Counted from the first letter of the stretch, positions 7,798-16,673 are shown. The stretch: 47,581 nucleotides of DNA from Verrucomicrobiaceae bacterium UBA1938 (GCA_002336895.1 DDFC01000037.1:1-47581), one strand, 5' to 3'. Notes: generated from the letters alone by a model not told the origin. Translations and numbers: made by a program.

Positions 7798-8634
7798 TCA
7801 CTGGGGGCTGAGGAAGAAGGTGCCTTTTCGGCGGCGGTGGGGGGAGAGCTCGTCGGTGCGGGCGTGGAGGACGCACTGCAGGCCGTGGCGGATGGCGGCG
7901 TGGCGGTTTTCCACGCGCAGCTTGTGGAAGATGCTCTCCACATGGCCTTTCACGGTGTCTGGGCGCACCTTGAGGATGGTGGCGATCTCGGCATTGCGCT
8001 TGCCTTCCACGATCCAGTAAAAGACCTCCATCTCCCGGGGGCTGAGGCCCAGGCCGCTGAAGTGGGAGATGTGCGGCTCGCCAGCCTGGGAGCGGGCGCG
8101 GCCGAGGGTGCGGGCATTGCGCAGGTGCGGGAGGAGGAGGGTGAGCACGGCGCGCTCCTCCTCGGTGAAGTCCACCCCCTGGCGCTGCACGCTGAGAAAG
8201 AGGCTGCCGCCGCCGGTTTCGTCGGCGCAGAGGGGGATGGCGCAGTGGTTGTCCAGCCCGGCGGGGCGGTAGGTGGTGGCGTAGATGTCCAGGTCGCGGA
8301 ACTGGCGGCGGCTGTAGTAGTCGCGCAGAAAGAGCACGCCGCCGCCGCGCACGGAGAGGTCGGACTTCCAGAGGTCGTAGCGGTTCTTGACCTGCATGTA
8401 GTTCATGAGCACGTCCAGGGAGGGCGCGTTGTCGTCTGAGAAGACGATGTCAAAGGCGCCGGTGGGGTGCGCTTTGGAGTAGGTGATGAACTCCCCGGGG
8501 ACGAGCGTCTTGACGGCGTCGATGGCACGGAGGACGCAGCTCTCGGAGGTCAGCCCCTCGGCATAGAGACCGCGCAGCACGCGCTCCAGACGGCTCCAGG
8601 CATGCGAGGAAAGAGGTGGTGCAGGGTGATTCAA
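7798..8634 (-). CDS. LuxR-type (GerE helix-turn-helix) transcriptional regulator
   Basis: About 278 residues from the TTG I favour. The C-terminus carries a GerE/LuxR helix-turn-helix: LSPREMEVFYWIVEGK, then AEIATILKV, then DTVKGHVESIFHKL. This is the standard DNA-binding four-helix unit. The N-terminal two thirds look like a GAF/PAS-type sensor fold (LDNHCAIPLCADETGGGSLF and FTEEERAVLTLLLPHL segments). There is no receiver aspartate pocket and no autoinducer-domain tryptophan signature, so this is neither a clear NarL response regulator nor a LuxR quorum sensor. The open frame extends to a GTG at 8778, but the extra 48 residues are Pro-rich with no domain character. A TATACG -10-like box lies just upstream of the TTG. 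The ligand and target genes are unknown. Confidence 0.82.
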   Translation of the reverse strand: MNHPAPPLSSHAWSRLERVLRGLYAEGLTSESCVLRAIDAVKTLVPGEFITYSKAHPTGAFDIVFSDDNAPSLDVLMNYMQVKNRYDLWKSDLSVRGGGVLFLRDYYSRRQFRDLDIYATTYRPAGLDNHCAIPLCADETGGGSLFLSVQRQGVDFTEEERAVLTLLLPHLRNARTLGRARSQAGEPHISHFSGLGLSPREMEVFYWIVEGKRNAEIATILKVRPDTVKGHVESIFHKLRVENRHAAIRHGLQCVLHARTDELSPHRRRKGTFFLSPQ

Positions 8635-8859
8635 AAGGCGCGTGTGTTTCGTATAGCAAACTCTGCCCCGGGTGGCAATACGCCGATGCAGGCGAGGCCC
8701 TGAAAACACCGCACCGAAGGGGGGCAGCGCAGCAGGATATGGAGTGAGGGGGTGCTGCACTGACCAGCTGCCGCTCACTCCTTCGGGGCAGTCTGCGGTT
8801 GTCCATTTGACTTCGGCTGTCTCCGCTCCGGTTCCAAATTCACGCCGGGCTGCGGCACG

Positions 8860-9885
8860 TTATTCAGCATCCACTTCCGCACTGGCATTCACCGCCTCAT
8901 GCCCATGCGCGGCCTGGTGCTCCAGATACCCGGCAAAGATGTCCTCCAGCTCCATCAGGCTGCCGATCTGTGAGAAGCGCTGGCGCAGCCATTTGCCACC
9001 GGGGATGGACTTGGTGTAGTTCATGAGGCGGTTGCGCATGGAGCGCAGCGTGGGCAGCTCGCCCATGTGTGCATTGCGCGCGATCGCCATCTGGCAGTGC
9101 CGGCGCATGAAGCTGAACCGCTCCTCCACCGTGGCGTGCGGCACATGGGTGCCTGTGGCCAGGTAGTGCTTGGCCTCTTTAAAGACCCACGGATTCGTCA
9201 TCGCCGCACGGCCGATCATCACGCCTTTCACATTCGTCTGCGCGCGGCGGATCTCCACATCGGCGCCGCAGGAGATGTCTCCATTGCCGATGACGGGCAC
9301 CTTCACCGCATCCGCCACCTGGCCGATCACATCCCAGTCTGCCAGTCCGGTGTAGCCCTGCGCACGGGTGCGCCCGTGCACGGCGATGGCCTGCATGCCG
9401 CAGTCTTCCAGAATACGCGCCACTTCGACCGCATTGACGTGGTTTGCGTCCCAGCCGATGCGCATCTTGGCCGTGACTGGAATGGACACCGCCTTGGCCA
9501 CCTCCCGCGCCACACTGGCGAGCAGGGGGCAGTCTTTGAGGAGGGATGAGCCGCCGTTTTTAGAAACGACCTTGTTCACCGGGCAGCCGAAATTGATGTC
9601 GATGAAGTCGGGCTGCTTCCAGTCGATGATCTTGCGCGCGGCTTCGCCCATGCGCACGCCGTCGGAGCCAAAGAGCTGCACGCCCAGCGGGCGCTGGCTG
9701 TCGTCAAAGTCCGTGTAGTGCCGGGTGCGGTCGTCCCGCTGCAGGATGCCCTCGGCGCTGACAAACTCCGTCACCATCACGTCCGCGCCCTGCTCCTTGC
9801 AGAGCTGGCGGAAGATCACGTCCGTCACCCCGGCCATGGGGGCCAGGTAGAGGGGGAAGCGGTCGTTTTGGAACCAATGAAGCAT
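8860..9885 (-). CDS. dusB: tRNA-dihydrouridine synthase
   Basis: A 341-residue FMN-dependent enzyme that reduces specific uridines in the tRNA D-loop to dihydrouridine using NADPH. Family signatures are clear: LAPMAGVTDVIFR at residues 14-26, the FMN-binding VQLFGS segment, INFGCPVNKVV at 97-107 with catalytic C101, KMRIGWD, the AVHGRTRAQGYTG motif, and VIGNGDI followed by GVMIGRAAMTNPW. Length and motif order fit DusB. The ATG start sits immediately before HWFQNDRFPLYLAPM, as in homologues. It is divergent from a tiny membrane protein gene (9923) across 37 bases, so the two share a promoter region. In many bacteria dusB is linked to fis; no fis is seen here. Confidence 0.95.
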   Translation of the reverse strand: MLHWFQNDRFPLYLAPMAGVTDVIFRQLCKEQGADVMVTEFVSAEGILQRDDRTRHYTDFDDSQRPLGVQLFGSDGVRMGEAARKIIDWKQPDFIDINFGCPVNKVVSKNGGSSLLKDCPLLASVAREVAKAVSIPVTAKMRIGWDANHVNAVEVARILEDCGMQAIAVHGRTRAQGYTGLADWDVIGQVADAVKVPVIGNGDISCGADVEIRRAQTNVKGVMIGRAAMTNPWVFKEAKHYLATGTHVPHATVEERFSFMRRHCQMAIARNAHMGELPTLRSMRNRLMNYTKSIPGGKWLRQRFSQIGSLMELEDIFAGYLEHQAAHGHEAVNASAEVDAE

Positions 9886-9922
9886 CTTCCATCATAGCCG
9901 CACTGGCACAGAGCGGCAAGTC

Positions 9923-10108
9923 GTGTCACATTATGCGATGGCAAGACGCCGCCGCCGCCACAAACCCCTGCTCCCGGGCCTCTGGACCGTGCTGGCGGCG
10001 TTTGTGCTGATGGGCAGCATCGGCGGCTTTTACTGGGCGCTGGGCAAGAAGACGCGGATCGTGCGGAATGACGCGCCGCCTGCGCCTGCAGTGGCGAAGA
10101 GGAAATGA
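9923..10108 (+). CDS. Small single-pass membrane protein
   Basis: A 61-residue frame with a highly basic start (ARRRRRHK), one hydrophobic helix (about residues 19-41, LWTVLAAFVLMGSIGGFYWALG) and a short basic, Pro/Ala-rich tail. The positive-inside rule predicts a cytoplasmic N-terminus. GTG at 9923 or ATG at 9938 could be the start. The stop codon lies inside the left arm of an inverted-repeat element (10104-10222), so the last codons may have been altered by that insertion. Function unknown. Confidence 0.6.
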   Translation: MSHYAMARRRRRHKPLLPGLWTVLAAFVLMGSIGGFYWALGKKTRIVRNDAPPAPAVAKRK

Positions 10109-10222
10109 CGAATGAGTAAATCCGAATAACTAAATAATGCCGAAGCTCGAAGGCCGAATGCCATTTCGGCCACCTCAAGCTAAAGCTGAGAGTTCGTCAT
10201 TCGGATTTACTCATTCGTCATT
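10104..10222. repeat. MITE-like inverted-repeat element, family C copy 1
   Basis: The 27-base arms at 10104-10130 and 10196-10222 (core CGGATTTACTCATTCGTCAT) are inverted with a single mismatch. Between them a smaller hairpin, GGCCGAA-6 bases-TTCGGCC, is nested inside AGCT...AGCT. The left arm supplies the stop codon of the small membrane gene, and the right arm ends 18 bases from the scpA stop. Confidence 0.8.
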
Positions 10223-10239
10223 CTTCTTCCTGCTGCTCC

Positions 10240-10968
10240 TCAAACAGCCGGACGTACAACAACGATCTCTCCCAGCAGCTGCTCCTGCTCCACCTGCAGG
10301 TGGTTGAGCTTGATGAGCTCCAGCATGGCGAGGAAGGTGACGATCACCTCGCCGCGGCTGGCGGCGCTGGAGAAGAGCTCTTCAAATTTGATGCGTGCGC
10401 CCACCGGGACGGTTTCCAGCAGGTGCTCGATCTTGTCCGCCACGGTGAAGCGGTCATTGACGATCTCGCGGAAGTCGCTGGCGTTTTCAAAGCGCTTGAG
10501 GATGCGCTGGAAGGCGCGGATGAGGTCAAAAATGCCCACCTGGCCCACGCTTTCCACGGGGGCCTCCAGGTCTGGCAGCTCGGGGGTGGTGACGAAAAGC
10601 TCGTCGCTCTTCACCTCCTGAGAGCCCAGGAACTGCGCGGCCTCCTTGAATTTCTTGTACTCCACCAACTGGCGGATCAGCTCCCAGCGCGGGTCGTTTT
10701 CCTCCGCATCCTCCTCCGGCGGCTGCACATCCTGCGGCAGCAGCTCGCGGCTCTTGATGTACATGAGGTTGGCGGCCATGACGATGAACTCGCTGGCCAG
10801 CTCGATGTTCAGCGCCTGGAAGGTGTCGATGTAGTCCAGGTACTGCCGGGTGATGCGCTCCAGCGACACATTGTAGATGTCGATCTCCTCCTTTTTAATG
10901 AGGTAGAGCAGCAGGTCCAGCGGACCCTCAAAAATCTCAAGCTTAACTTTGTAGTCGGAATCTTCCAC
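10240..10968 (-). CDS. scpA: Segregation and condensation protein A
   Basis: The 242-residue kleisin subunit of the bacterial SMC-ScpAB condensin complex, which organises and helps segregate the chromosome. The N-terminal signature VKLEIFEGPLDLLLYLIKKEEIDIYNV and the following TRQYLDYI region (residues 8-48) form the SMC-neck-binding domain. The middle is acidic (PPEEDAEENDPRWE). The C-terminal winged helix that contacts the SMC head includes VIVTFLAMLELIKL and ends in the IVVVRPAV segment. A GTG at 10968 just before EDSDYKVKLEIFEG is the best start; the frame extends to a TTG at 11031, but the added residues are Pro/Ser-rich and overlap an intergenic repeat. Its usual partner scpB is not in the window. 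Confidence 0.93.
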   Translation of the reverse strand: MEDSDYKVKLEIFEGPLDLLLYLIKKEEIDIYNVSLERITRQYLDYIDTFQALNIELASEFIVMAANLMYIKSRELLPQDVQPPEEDAEENDPRWELIRQLVEYKKFKEAAQFLGSQEVKSDELFVTTPELPDLEAPVESVGQVGIFDLIRAFQRILKRFENASDFREIVNDRFTVADKIEHLLETVPVGARIKFEELFSSAASRGEVIVTFLAMLELIKLNHLQVEQEQLLGEIVVVRPAV

Positions 10969-11023
10969 GGATCGAGATAGAACGGGGAATGGGGGATGGC
11001 GAGAGGAAAATGGGGGGATGGAT

Positions 11024-11145
11024 GGCCGCAAAAAGGCGCGAAAAGGATCAAAAAAAGAGAAGGGCTGATGCAGGCAATGTGTGGTGCATGGGATGGATTC
11101 TTTCTTCCGAAGCCCTTTTGTGCTTTTTTGCGTTTCTTTGCGGCC
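11024..11145. repeat. Inverted-repeat element, family D copy 1
   Basis: The element begins GGCCGCAAAAAGGCGC and ends GCGTTTCTTTGCGGCC, giving imperfect inverted arms of about 40 bases that are A-rich on the left and T-rich on the right. It starts five bases after the stop of the gene at 11150 (minus strand) and is related to the element at 13925-14019. Confidence 0.7.
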
Positions 11146-11149
11146 TGCC

Positions 11150-13546
11150 TCACTTCACCGCACGTGCACGCACATAGGTGGCACGAGTGGTGTTCATGCC
11201 GTCGCCGCGTGGGGAAAGGATGCCGAGGCAGTGATACTGGCCGGGGATGGCATTGATCGTTTCGGCCCATTCTTCGAACTCATGCCTTGCGCCGGGATAG
11301 TCATCCTTGCCGCTGGTGAAGATTTGGAGGGTATCTTCCAGGCCGGGCTCGATGGGGCGGGCGGTGGAGTGCTGGAGTTTGATGCCCAGAATGACCGTGC
11401 CGCTGGCTTCCTCCGTGAGGTGAGCTTCGAGCTGCAGACCGGCAGGGATCTTCTGCAACGCGGTGGGCCGCATGCGAAAGGGAGCACCACGCGATGGGGG
11501 ATCAAATTCGGTGGCCGTTTGATATTCCTCCACGACGGACAACTCGGCGTCGGGGCCGGACTGCATCCGCAGCAGAGTCTGTGACTGCAGTTTTGCATGA
11601 CCACCCTTCATGCGTTCCTGGGTGAAGGTGGCAAAGTCGGCGCTTTTCACCGCCTGCCATGCCGCAGCATCCTGGGAAGGAATCTCGAATGTCAGAGTTT
11701 CGATCTCGACATCGTGCTGCGAGGTCGCTGGAACGGCAGCCGTGGAGTCAAGGTGGCTGAAGAGCAGGAGGGTTTCGTTCGCGGGCAGATCTGCGCCGGT
11801 CATCACCGCTGGAATCTGGACTGCTGCCAGCAGATGCGTGCCGGGCGTGGTCAAGGCAGCAGAGGTGCTCGTTAGGGAAAACTTTCGGAAGCGCGGCTGC
11901 CACATGACAGCCTCAGGAACGTCGCGCGCGAGCTTCCACTCTGTGCGTGCTGGCGGCGCCAGGTCCTGGCTCAAGGCCAGAGTCTGTCCATCCTGCTCCA
12001 CCCGGGTGCCAACGGGCACATCCTCCCATGCGGAGGGGATGCTGGGCATTTCGGTGGGGCGTTGATGAATGCGTGCGCTGCTTTGTGCATAGCGGTTGGA
12101 ATTGTGGGCCGAAAAAGAGCTGGTCACCACCCGGGCCTCGCCGCGTTTGACCCGGGCCAGAAGGTCGCGCAGAAGGGACTCGTCCTTTTGTGGCTGGCGT
12201 GCTTCCAGCAGGGCATGCGCGGCGCTGCTGCCGAGCGCGATGCCGAGGAAGAGCGAGCGCATCGTGGGTGGCTGCGCTGACCAGCCTGCGGCGAAGGGAT
12301 CGGCGGGTTTCGGCGCGGCTGGCTTGGGGACGTCGCCTGAGAGCTGCGCCAGGGTGACATCCAGCCAGCGTCCCTTGCGGTCGGCACCCCACACCTGATC
12401 CGCAGGCGGCATCATGGCCACCAGTTGTGGTGAGGCATTGGCTGACATGGGCGCTTCTGCCATCTCCTGCTCAAAGCGGTCATACCAGTCCATCCAGCCA
12501 TGCAGCACCCTGGTGCCATTGCCTTGCTGATCCCTGGCACGCAGCCATGAGGTGGGCCAGCGCACGGCCAGTGGCGCACGAGGAGCGCAGAAACTGTGAA
12601 AACACCCCGTGGCATCCATTCTCAATCGCGTGCCTTCCAGCGCTTTTTCAAAGGCGATAGGGACGAGATAAAGCTGGTCGAAAACCTGGTCCACCTCTGA
12701 AGGCAGCGACCATTCGGTGCCGGTCTGCATTTCAGTGCTGGCATGGGGAGCCACTGAGAGGGCAGCGCTGGAGACGACGCTGGCATGTCCGGCGGTCACA
12801 GTCTTTTGCAGATGCTCTGCCAATGCCGCGTCATCAGGCCGGCCTTGCAGCAGCCATTCGATCATCTCCAGCTCAGGCACTCGGTAAATCGTCTGCTGCA
12901 CGCCCAGGCTGGGTGCGGTGGTGCTGCCGGCGCTGCCTTTGAAGAAAACGACGATTCTTGTGCCGGGATCTCTGGCTGGCAGGAAACTGGCGATCACGCG
13001 TTCATGCACACCCACCAGCACCTCGCCCTGCCAGCGCAGGCGCTCGTAGCGCGGTGAGGTCACCGTGTGCTTTTCACGCCCGGCACCCACGGCTGCATTG
13101 GCGTAGGGCAGCGACAGTGACTGCGGAGGCGCGAGATCATGCGTGAGTGAGAGGCTGATGCGCGCCGCCCCGGACTGGTTCTTTGGCGGCTCCTGCTGCA
13201 AGGTCACCTGAGTGCCGATAAACTCCTGCACGGTTTTTTCGGCAATCGCCTGGTCTTTCGACCGATCAAACTCCCATTCGGTGACAACGTCGCGCGTCTC
13301 GCCGCGGCGCAGAACGGCGGCGCCTTCTTCTTTCACGATGCCGCTCAGCTCCACCAGCGTGCGCGCCTGCAGCCGCTCGCGCAATCCCCCGGGCTGACCG
13401 CCCCTGGCCATCTCCTGCTGCCAGTCAGTTTCTTTGACGGCAGCGATCCTCACGGTGACCTGCACCGGGCCCTCCTGCGCCACGACTGACTGTGAACCCA
13501 CCAGCACCGCGATGAGCACCATCCCAAGCCAATGGTTTACATGCAT
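11150..13546 (-). CDS. Large exported protein of unknown function with internally repeated domain
   Basis: The 798-residue product starts with a Sec signal peptide (hydrophobic MVLIAVLVGSQSVVA, cleavage expected after AQ near residue 24). No transmembrane segment follows, so it is predicted periplasmic or outer-membrane associated. The N-terminal part (residues 28-160) and a C-terminal part (about residues 600-740) share a layout: a beta strand, an acidic/amphipathic helix, an L-x-S-Q-T-L or R-T-L-V-E-L strand and a VVEEYQTATEFDP-like or VVTEWEFDRS strand. This suggests an internal duplication. The strand-then-EY/EW pattern recalls the repeated motifs in secretin-associated proteins of Verrucomicrobia, but I cannot place it in a named family. 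ATG start, no clear ribosome binding site. A family D repeat lies immediately after its stop. Confidence 0.75.
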   Translation of the reverse strand: MHVNHWLGMVLIAVLVGSQSVVAQEGPVQVTVRIAAVKETDWQQEMARGGQPGGLRERLQARTLVELSGIVKEEGAAVLRRGETRDVVTEWEFDRSKDQAIAEKTVQEFIGTQVTLQQEPPKNQSGAARISLSLTHDLAPPQSLSLPYANAAVGAGREKHTVTSPRYERLRWQGEVLVGVHERVIASFLPARDPGTRIVVFFKGSAGSTTAPSLGVQQTIYRVPELEMIEWLLQGRPDDAALAEHLQKTVTAGHASVVSSAALSVAPHASTEMQTGTEWSLPSEVDQVFDQLYLVPIAFEKALEGTRLRMDATGCFHSFCAPRAPLAVRWPTSWLRARDQQGNGTRVLHGWMDWYDRFEQEMAEAPMSANASPQLVAMMPPADQVWGADRKGRWLDVTLAQLSGDVPKPAAPKPADPFAAGWSAQPPTMRSLFLGIALGSSAAHALLEARQPQKDESLLRDLLARVKRGEARVVTSSFSAHNSNRYAQSSARIHQRPTEMPSIPSAWEDVPVGTRVEQDGQTLALSQDLAPPARTEWKLARDVPEAVMWQPRFRKFSLTSTSAALTTPGTHLLAAVQIPAVMTGADLPANETLLLFSHLDSTAAVPATSQHDVEIETLTFEIPSQDAAAWQAVKSADFATFTQERMKGGHAKLQSQTLLRMQSGPDAELSVVEEYQTATEFDPPSRGAPFRMRPTALQKIPAGLQLEAHLTEEASGTVILGIKLQHSTARPIEPGLEDTLQIFTSGKDDYPGARHEFEEWAETINAIPGQYHCLGILSPRGDGMNTTRATYVRARAVK

Positions 13547-13643
13547 GACCTAGGTGTATGAAATAGGGTGGGGCTTTGGCAATGCAAATCACCGCCGCTC
13601 TCGCTTTTTCCTGCCGCTGCGTTTATCTGCCTATCCTCCAGCC

Positions 13644-13922
13644 ATGCCCGCCAAAAAGAAACCCAGCGACAAGCCGCTCTCCGGCGCCGCCCTCATCAAG
13701 GAGGTGTGCCGGCGCATCCGGGTGGCGCGGAGCTACTGGGAGGCGCACAACAACCGCGCCTGCCGTGGCGAGCGGGAGAAGGCGCTGGCGCTGTATGAGA
13801 CGCTGAGCGAAACCGAGCGCGACAAGGTGCCGCAGGTGCTGCGCGTGTGGCTGCGCTACCGCAGCGAGAAATACTTTGGCGCAGACCGCACGCCGCCGGG
13901 AGGGGGGACGGTGAGCACGTGA
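13644..13922 (+). CDS. Small basic helical protein, unknown function
   Basis: A 92-residue protein beginning MPAKKKPSDK, followed by mainly helical sequence with many charged residues (CRRIRVARSYWEAHNNRACRG, then LALYETLSETERDKVPQVLRVWL) and ending in a Gly/Pro-rich tail. The pattern is that of a real, conserved-looking cytoplasmic protein, though I do not recognise the family. An in-frame start 30 codons upstream would add a non-protein-like segment, so I use the ATG at 13644. The family D repeat begins three bases after its stop. Strong positive charge would allow nucleic-acid binding, but that is only a guess. Confidence 0.65.
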   Translation: MPAKKKPSDKPLSGAALIKEVCRRIRVARSYWEAHNNRACRGEREKALALYETLSETERDKVPQVLRVWLRYRSEKYFGADRTPPGGGTVST

Positions 13923-13924
13923 CT

Positions 13925-14019
13925 GGCCGCAAAAAGGCACAAAAAACTCAAGAAATCAGAGTGGGAAATCCTGTCTCTGATCCCCGTCTTTTTTGCTTTT
14001 TTTGCGGCTCTTTGCGGCC
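13925..14019. repeat. Inverted-repeat element, family D copy 2
   Basis: It begins GGCCGCAAAAAGGCACAAAA and ends TTTTGCGGCTCTTTGCGGCC. The arms are inverted relative to one another and related to those at 11024-11145. It begins three bases after the stop codon of the upstream gene and may act as a transcription terminator, because the right arm is T-rich on the plus strand. Confidence 0.7.
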
Positions 14020-14036
14020 ATCTGCATTCTGCTGAC

Positions 14037-14912
14037 ATGAACCACGCCACCAAAGCAGGACTGCATCCGCGCAATCGCTTCAATACGCGTTACGACTTCT
14101 CGCAGCTCATCGCGTGCAGCCCGGCGCTGGCGGTGTTTGTGAAGCCGAATGCGCATGGCGCTGACAGCATCGACTACGCGGACCCGCAGGCGGTGAAGGC
14201 GCTGAATGCGGCGCTGCTGGTGCAGGCCTATGGCCTGCTGCAGTGGGACATCCCGCCCGGCTGCCTGTGCCCGCCCATTCCGGGGCGCTGCGACTACATT
14301 CATCATCTGGCGGATCTCATCGGCGTGCAGCGCGGTGCAGACGTGCGTGTGCTGGACATCGGCACGGGCGCGAGCTGCATCTACCCGATCCTGGGCGCGA
14401 GCGAGTATGGCTGGAGCTTTGTGGGCGCGGAGGTGGACGCCGCCTCCTGGCGCTGGGCGCGGAAGCTGGTGGCGGCGAATCCGGGTGTGGCGGGCTTGAT
14501 CGACTGCCGTTTGCAGAAGTCGGCGCAGCAGTGCTTTCGCGGGATCGTGGAGAAAGGCGAGCGCTTTCATGTCACGATGTGCAATCCGCCCTTCCACACC
14601 TCCGCAGCGGAGGCGGCGGCAGGCACGCAGCGGAAGCAGCGCAACCTCGGGCAGAAAAGCAGCGCGCTGAATTTCGGCGGCAAGGCGAATGAGCTCTGGT
14701 GCCCGGGCGGCGAGCTGGGGTTCATCCGCCGCATGATCGCCGAGAGCACGGAGTATGCCGCGCAGTGCGGGTGGTTCACCACGCTGGTGTCAAAGAGCGA
14801 GCACCTGGCCCCGCTGCAAAAAACACTGCGCCAGGCGCAGGCGGCTGCGGTGCGCATCATCGACATGGCGCAGGGGCAGAAGAAGAGCCGCGTGGTGGCG
14901 TGGCATTTCTGA
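14037..14912 (+). CDS. rlmF: 23S rRNA (adenine(1618)-N(6))-methyltransferase
   Basis: A 291-residue class I methyltransferase of the RlmF (YbiN) family that uses S-adenosylmethionine to methylate adenine 1618 of 23S rRNA. The SAM-binding motif LDIGTGAS is at residues 106-113 and the amino-methyltransferase catalytic motif NPPF at 183-186, followed by the family's H-x-S-x-x-E-A. The N-terminal HPRNRFNTRYDF segment and the early YADPQAVKALNAALL region are typical of RlmF. Length matches the family. The ATG begins MNHATKAGLHPRNRF, consistent with homologues. It stands as a single gene between a family D repeat and the convergently oriented lnt. Confidence 0.93.
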   Translation: MNHATKAGLHPRNRFNTRYDFSQLIACSPALAVFVKPNAHGADSIDYADPQAVKALNAALLVQAYGLLQWDIPPGCLCPPIPGRCDYIHHLADLIGVQRGADVRVLDIGTGASCIYPILGASEYGWSFVGAEVDAASWRWARKLVAANPGVAGLIDCRLQKSAQQCFRGIVEKGERFHVTMCNPPFHTSAAEAAAGTQRKQRNLGQKSSALNFGGKANELWCPGGELGFIRRMIAESTEYAAQCGWFTTLVSKSEHLAPLQKTLRQAQAAAVRIIDMAQGQKKSRVVAWHF

Positions 14913-14951
14913 GGCAGGGGCGGGCGCGCTGGGTGCAGCAGCCCGGCGTGC

Positions 14952-16673
14952 TCAGGCCGCAGCGGGTGCGGCCGCTCTGCGGGTGAGTTTTTTTACCAGC
15001 CATACGGCGGCGCAGATGCCCAGCAGCAGGAGGGCAAACCAGTCGCCATGGCGTGCATAGAGCGTGACCTCACCGCTGCGCGGCACCTTGACCTCTCCGG
15101 GCAGCGTGCCCTCAAGGAAGGTGCTGCCGGTCTCGGGATCGCTGAGCCTGGCGGTGACGTGGCCGCAGGTGTCGATGAAGCAGCTCACGCCGGTGTTGGT
15201 GGCGCGCAGCATGGGGCGGCGCAGCTCGATGGCGCGGAAGAGTGCATTGGTCATGTGCACCTCGGGCTCGTGGCTCTGGAGGAACCAGCCGTCGTTGGTG
15301 ATGTTGACGATCATCTGCGGCACGGGGCGCACAAAGCGGCGTGCCACACGGCCCACGGTGTCTTCAAAGCAGATGAGCGGGATGATCTGCACCTGCGGCT
15401 TTTCCAGCATGAGCGGCTCGGTCTTCACACCGGGGGTGAAGGCCCCCTCAAACATGCTGCGGAAGAAGGAGAAGGGCGGGATGTTTTTGAGCGGGAGGTA
15501 TTCACCAAAGGGCACGAGGTGCACCTTGTGGTAGTCCTGCCGGCGGGCGGAGCTGCCACGGAAGAGCACGGCGGAGACGTGGCCGATCTCGGGGCTCTCG
15601 GAAAGATCCGTGCCCGTCATGAGGCTGAAGTCGCCGACGCTGAGCAGGTCATCAAAGTAGTGCTGGTGCCAGTCTGGCGGCAGCTGGTGGTAGCGGTCCT
15701 CCAGATTCACCGGCAGGGCGCTCTCCGGCCACACGATGAGATCGGTGGAGGTCCTGCCGTCTTTGGCCGTGCCGTACATGCGGGTAAACTGATCCAGCCG
15801 CGTGTAGGTCTGCTCGGCCAGCCTGCCGGTGACGGCGTCTGCCAGCGCCACATTGGGCTGCACCAGCACGGCGCGCACGGAGATGGCGTCCTTCTCTTTT
15901 TCTTTGGCGGCGGTGATTTTAAGGATGCCGTAGCCTGCGGTGACAAGCATGAGGACCAGCGCCACGGTGAAGTCGAGGCGGGACTTGCAGGTGCCCTCCC
16001 CGCGATAGGCCAGGACGAGGCGCGTGAGGGTGTTCCATGCGGTGCAGGCGGCAAACACGGGCAGGAAGGAGAGGCCGAAGACGCCCACGAGATCCGCCGC
16101 CTGGATGAGCGGCAGGGTGCGGTGCATGGCCACGCCGAGGCCGTTCCAGCCAAAGCCGGTGAAGACCGTGGTGCTGCGCAGCCACTCGCACGCCACCCAG
16201 GCGCCTGCGGCCAGAAAGGAGCACACCAGCGAGTGCTGCGTGCTGGGCCACCAGGTGTCCCGCGTGAGCGTCCTGATGCGAGGCCGCGCATGATGATGCG
16301 TGAACCACGCCCACAGGCCGAAGTACACCGCGCAGTAGCCGGAGAGGCCGATCCACGCGCCCCAGCCCAGCAGCTCAGGGCCGATGCCCGCCCAGGTGTC
16401 ATCCACAGCACCGGCCAGCCGCACGCGCGCGGAGTGGTGCACCCAGTAGAGATTTGGCAGGAAGAAGCCCAGCCCCGCCAGGTAGCCGCGCCAGAAGGGC
16501 CGCGCCCTGACGCCCTGGGCCTCCTTCCACGGCCAGAGCACGGAGAGCAGCGGCAGCAGCCAGAGCCACACCACCAGATCTGAGCGGCAGGGCGGGAAAG
16601 CCAGGGAGAGAATGACCCCGCTGAGCAGCGGAGCGAGGAGCATGAAAAGGCGCAGGCGGCGGGGGGCGGTCAC
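14952..16673 (-). CDS. lnt: Apolipoprotein N-acyltransferase
   Basis: About 573 residues. This inner-membrane enzyme adds the third acyl chain to the N-terminal cysteine of lipoproteins, the last step of lipoprotein maturation. The N-terminal half has about seven hydrophobic segments, including the ILSLAFPP and WVACEWLRS motifs typical of Lnt. The C-terminal half is a periplasmic nitrilase-fold domain with the catalytic triad: E317 in WPESALP, K383 in KVHLVPFGEYLP and C435 in LICFED. The spacing (66 and 52 residues) is close to that in E. coli Lnt (68 and 52). A final hydrophobic helix precedes the C-terminal KKLTRRA tail. The frame is open for 138 codons further upstream, but that part is low-complexity. 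GTG at 16673 or ATG at 16643 are the plausible starts. Confidence 0.93.
   Translation of the reverse strand: MTAPRRLRLFMLLAPLLSGVILSLAFPPCRSDLVVWLWLLPLLSVLWPWKEAQGVRARPFWRGYLAGLGFFLPNLYWVHHSARVRLAGAVDDTWAGIGPELLGWGAWIGLSGYCAVYFGLWAWFTHHHARPRIRTLTRDTWWPSTQHSLVCSFLAAGAWVACEWLRSTTVFTGFGWNGLGVAMHRTLPLIQAADLVGVFGLSFLPVFAACTAWNTLTRLVLAYRGEGTCKSRLDFTVALVLMLVTAGYGILKITAAKEKEKDAISVRAVLVQPNVALADAVTGRLAEQTYTRLDQFTRMYGTAKDGRTSTDLIVWPESALPVNLEDRYHQLPPDWHQHYFDDLLSVGDFSLMTGTDLSESPEIGHVSAVLFRGSSARRQDYHKVHLVPFGEYLPLKNIPPFSFFRSMFEGAFTPGVKTEPLMLEKPQVQIIPLICFEDTVGRVARRFVRPVPQMIVNITNDGWFLQSHEPEVHMTNALFRAIELRRPMLRATNTGVSCFIDTCGHVTARLSDPETGSTFLEGTLPGEVKVPRSGEVTLYARHGDWFALLLLGICAAVWLVKKLTRRAAAPAAA

Noticed and set aside
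8635..8778. N-terminal extension of the LuxR-type regulator to a GTG
   Set aside because: The 48 extra residues are Pro/Arg-rich, and a -10-like TATACG lies within them, so a later start is more likely.
15048..16583. 511-codon open frame antisense to lnt
   Set aside because: The sense strand encodes a complete Lnt with the catalytic triad; the antisense frame is His/Gly/Ala-rich low-complexity sequence.
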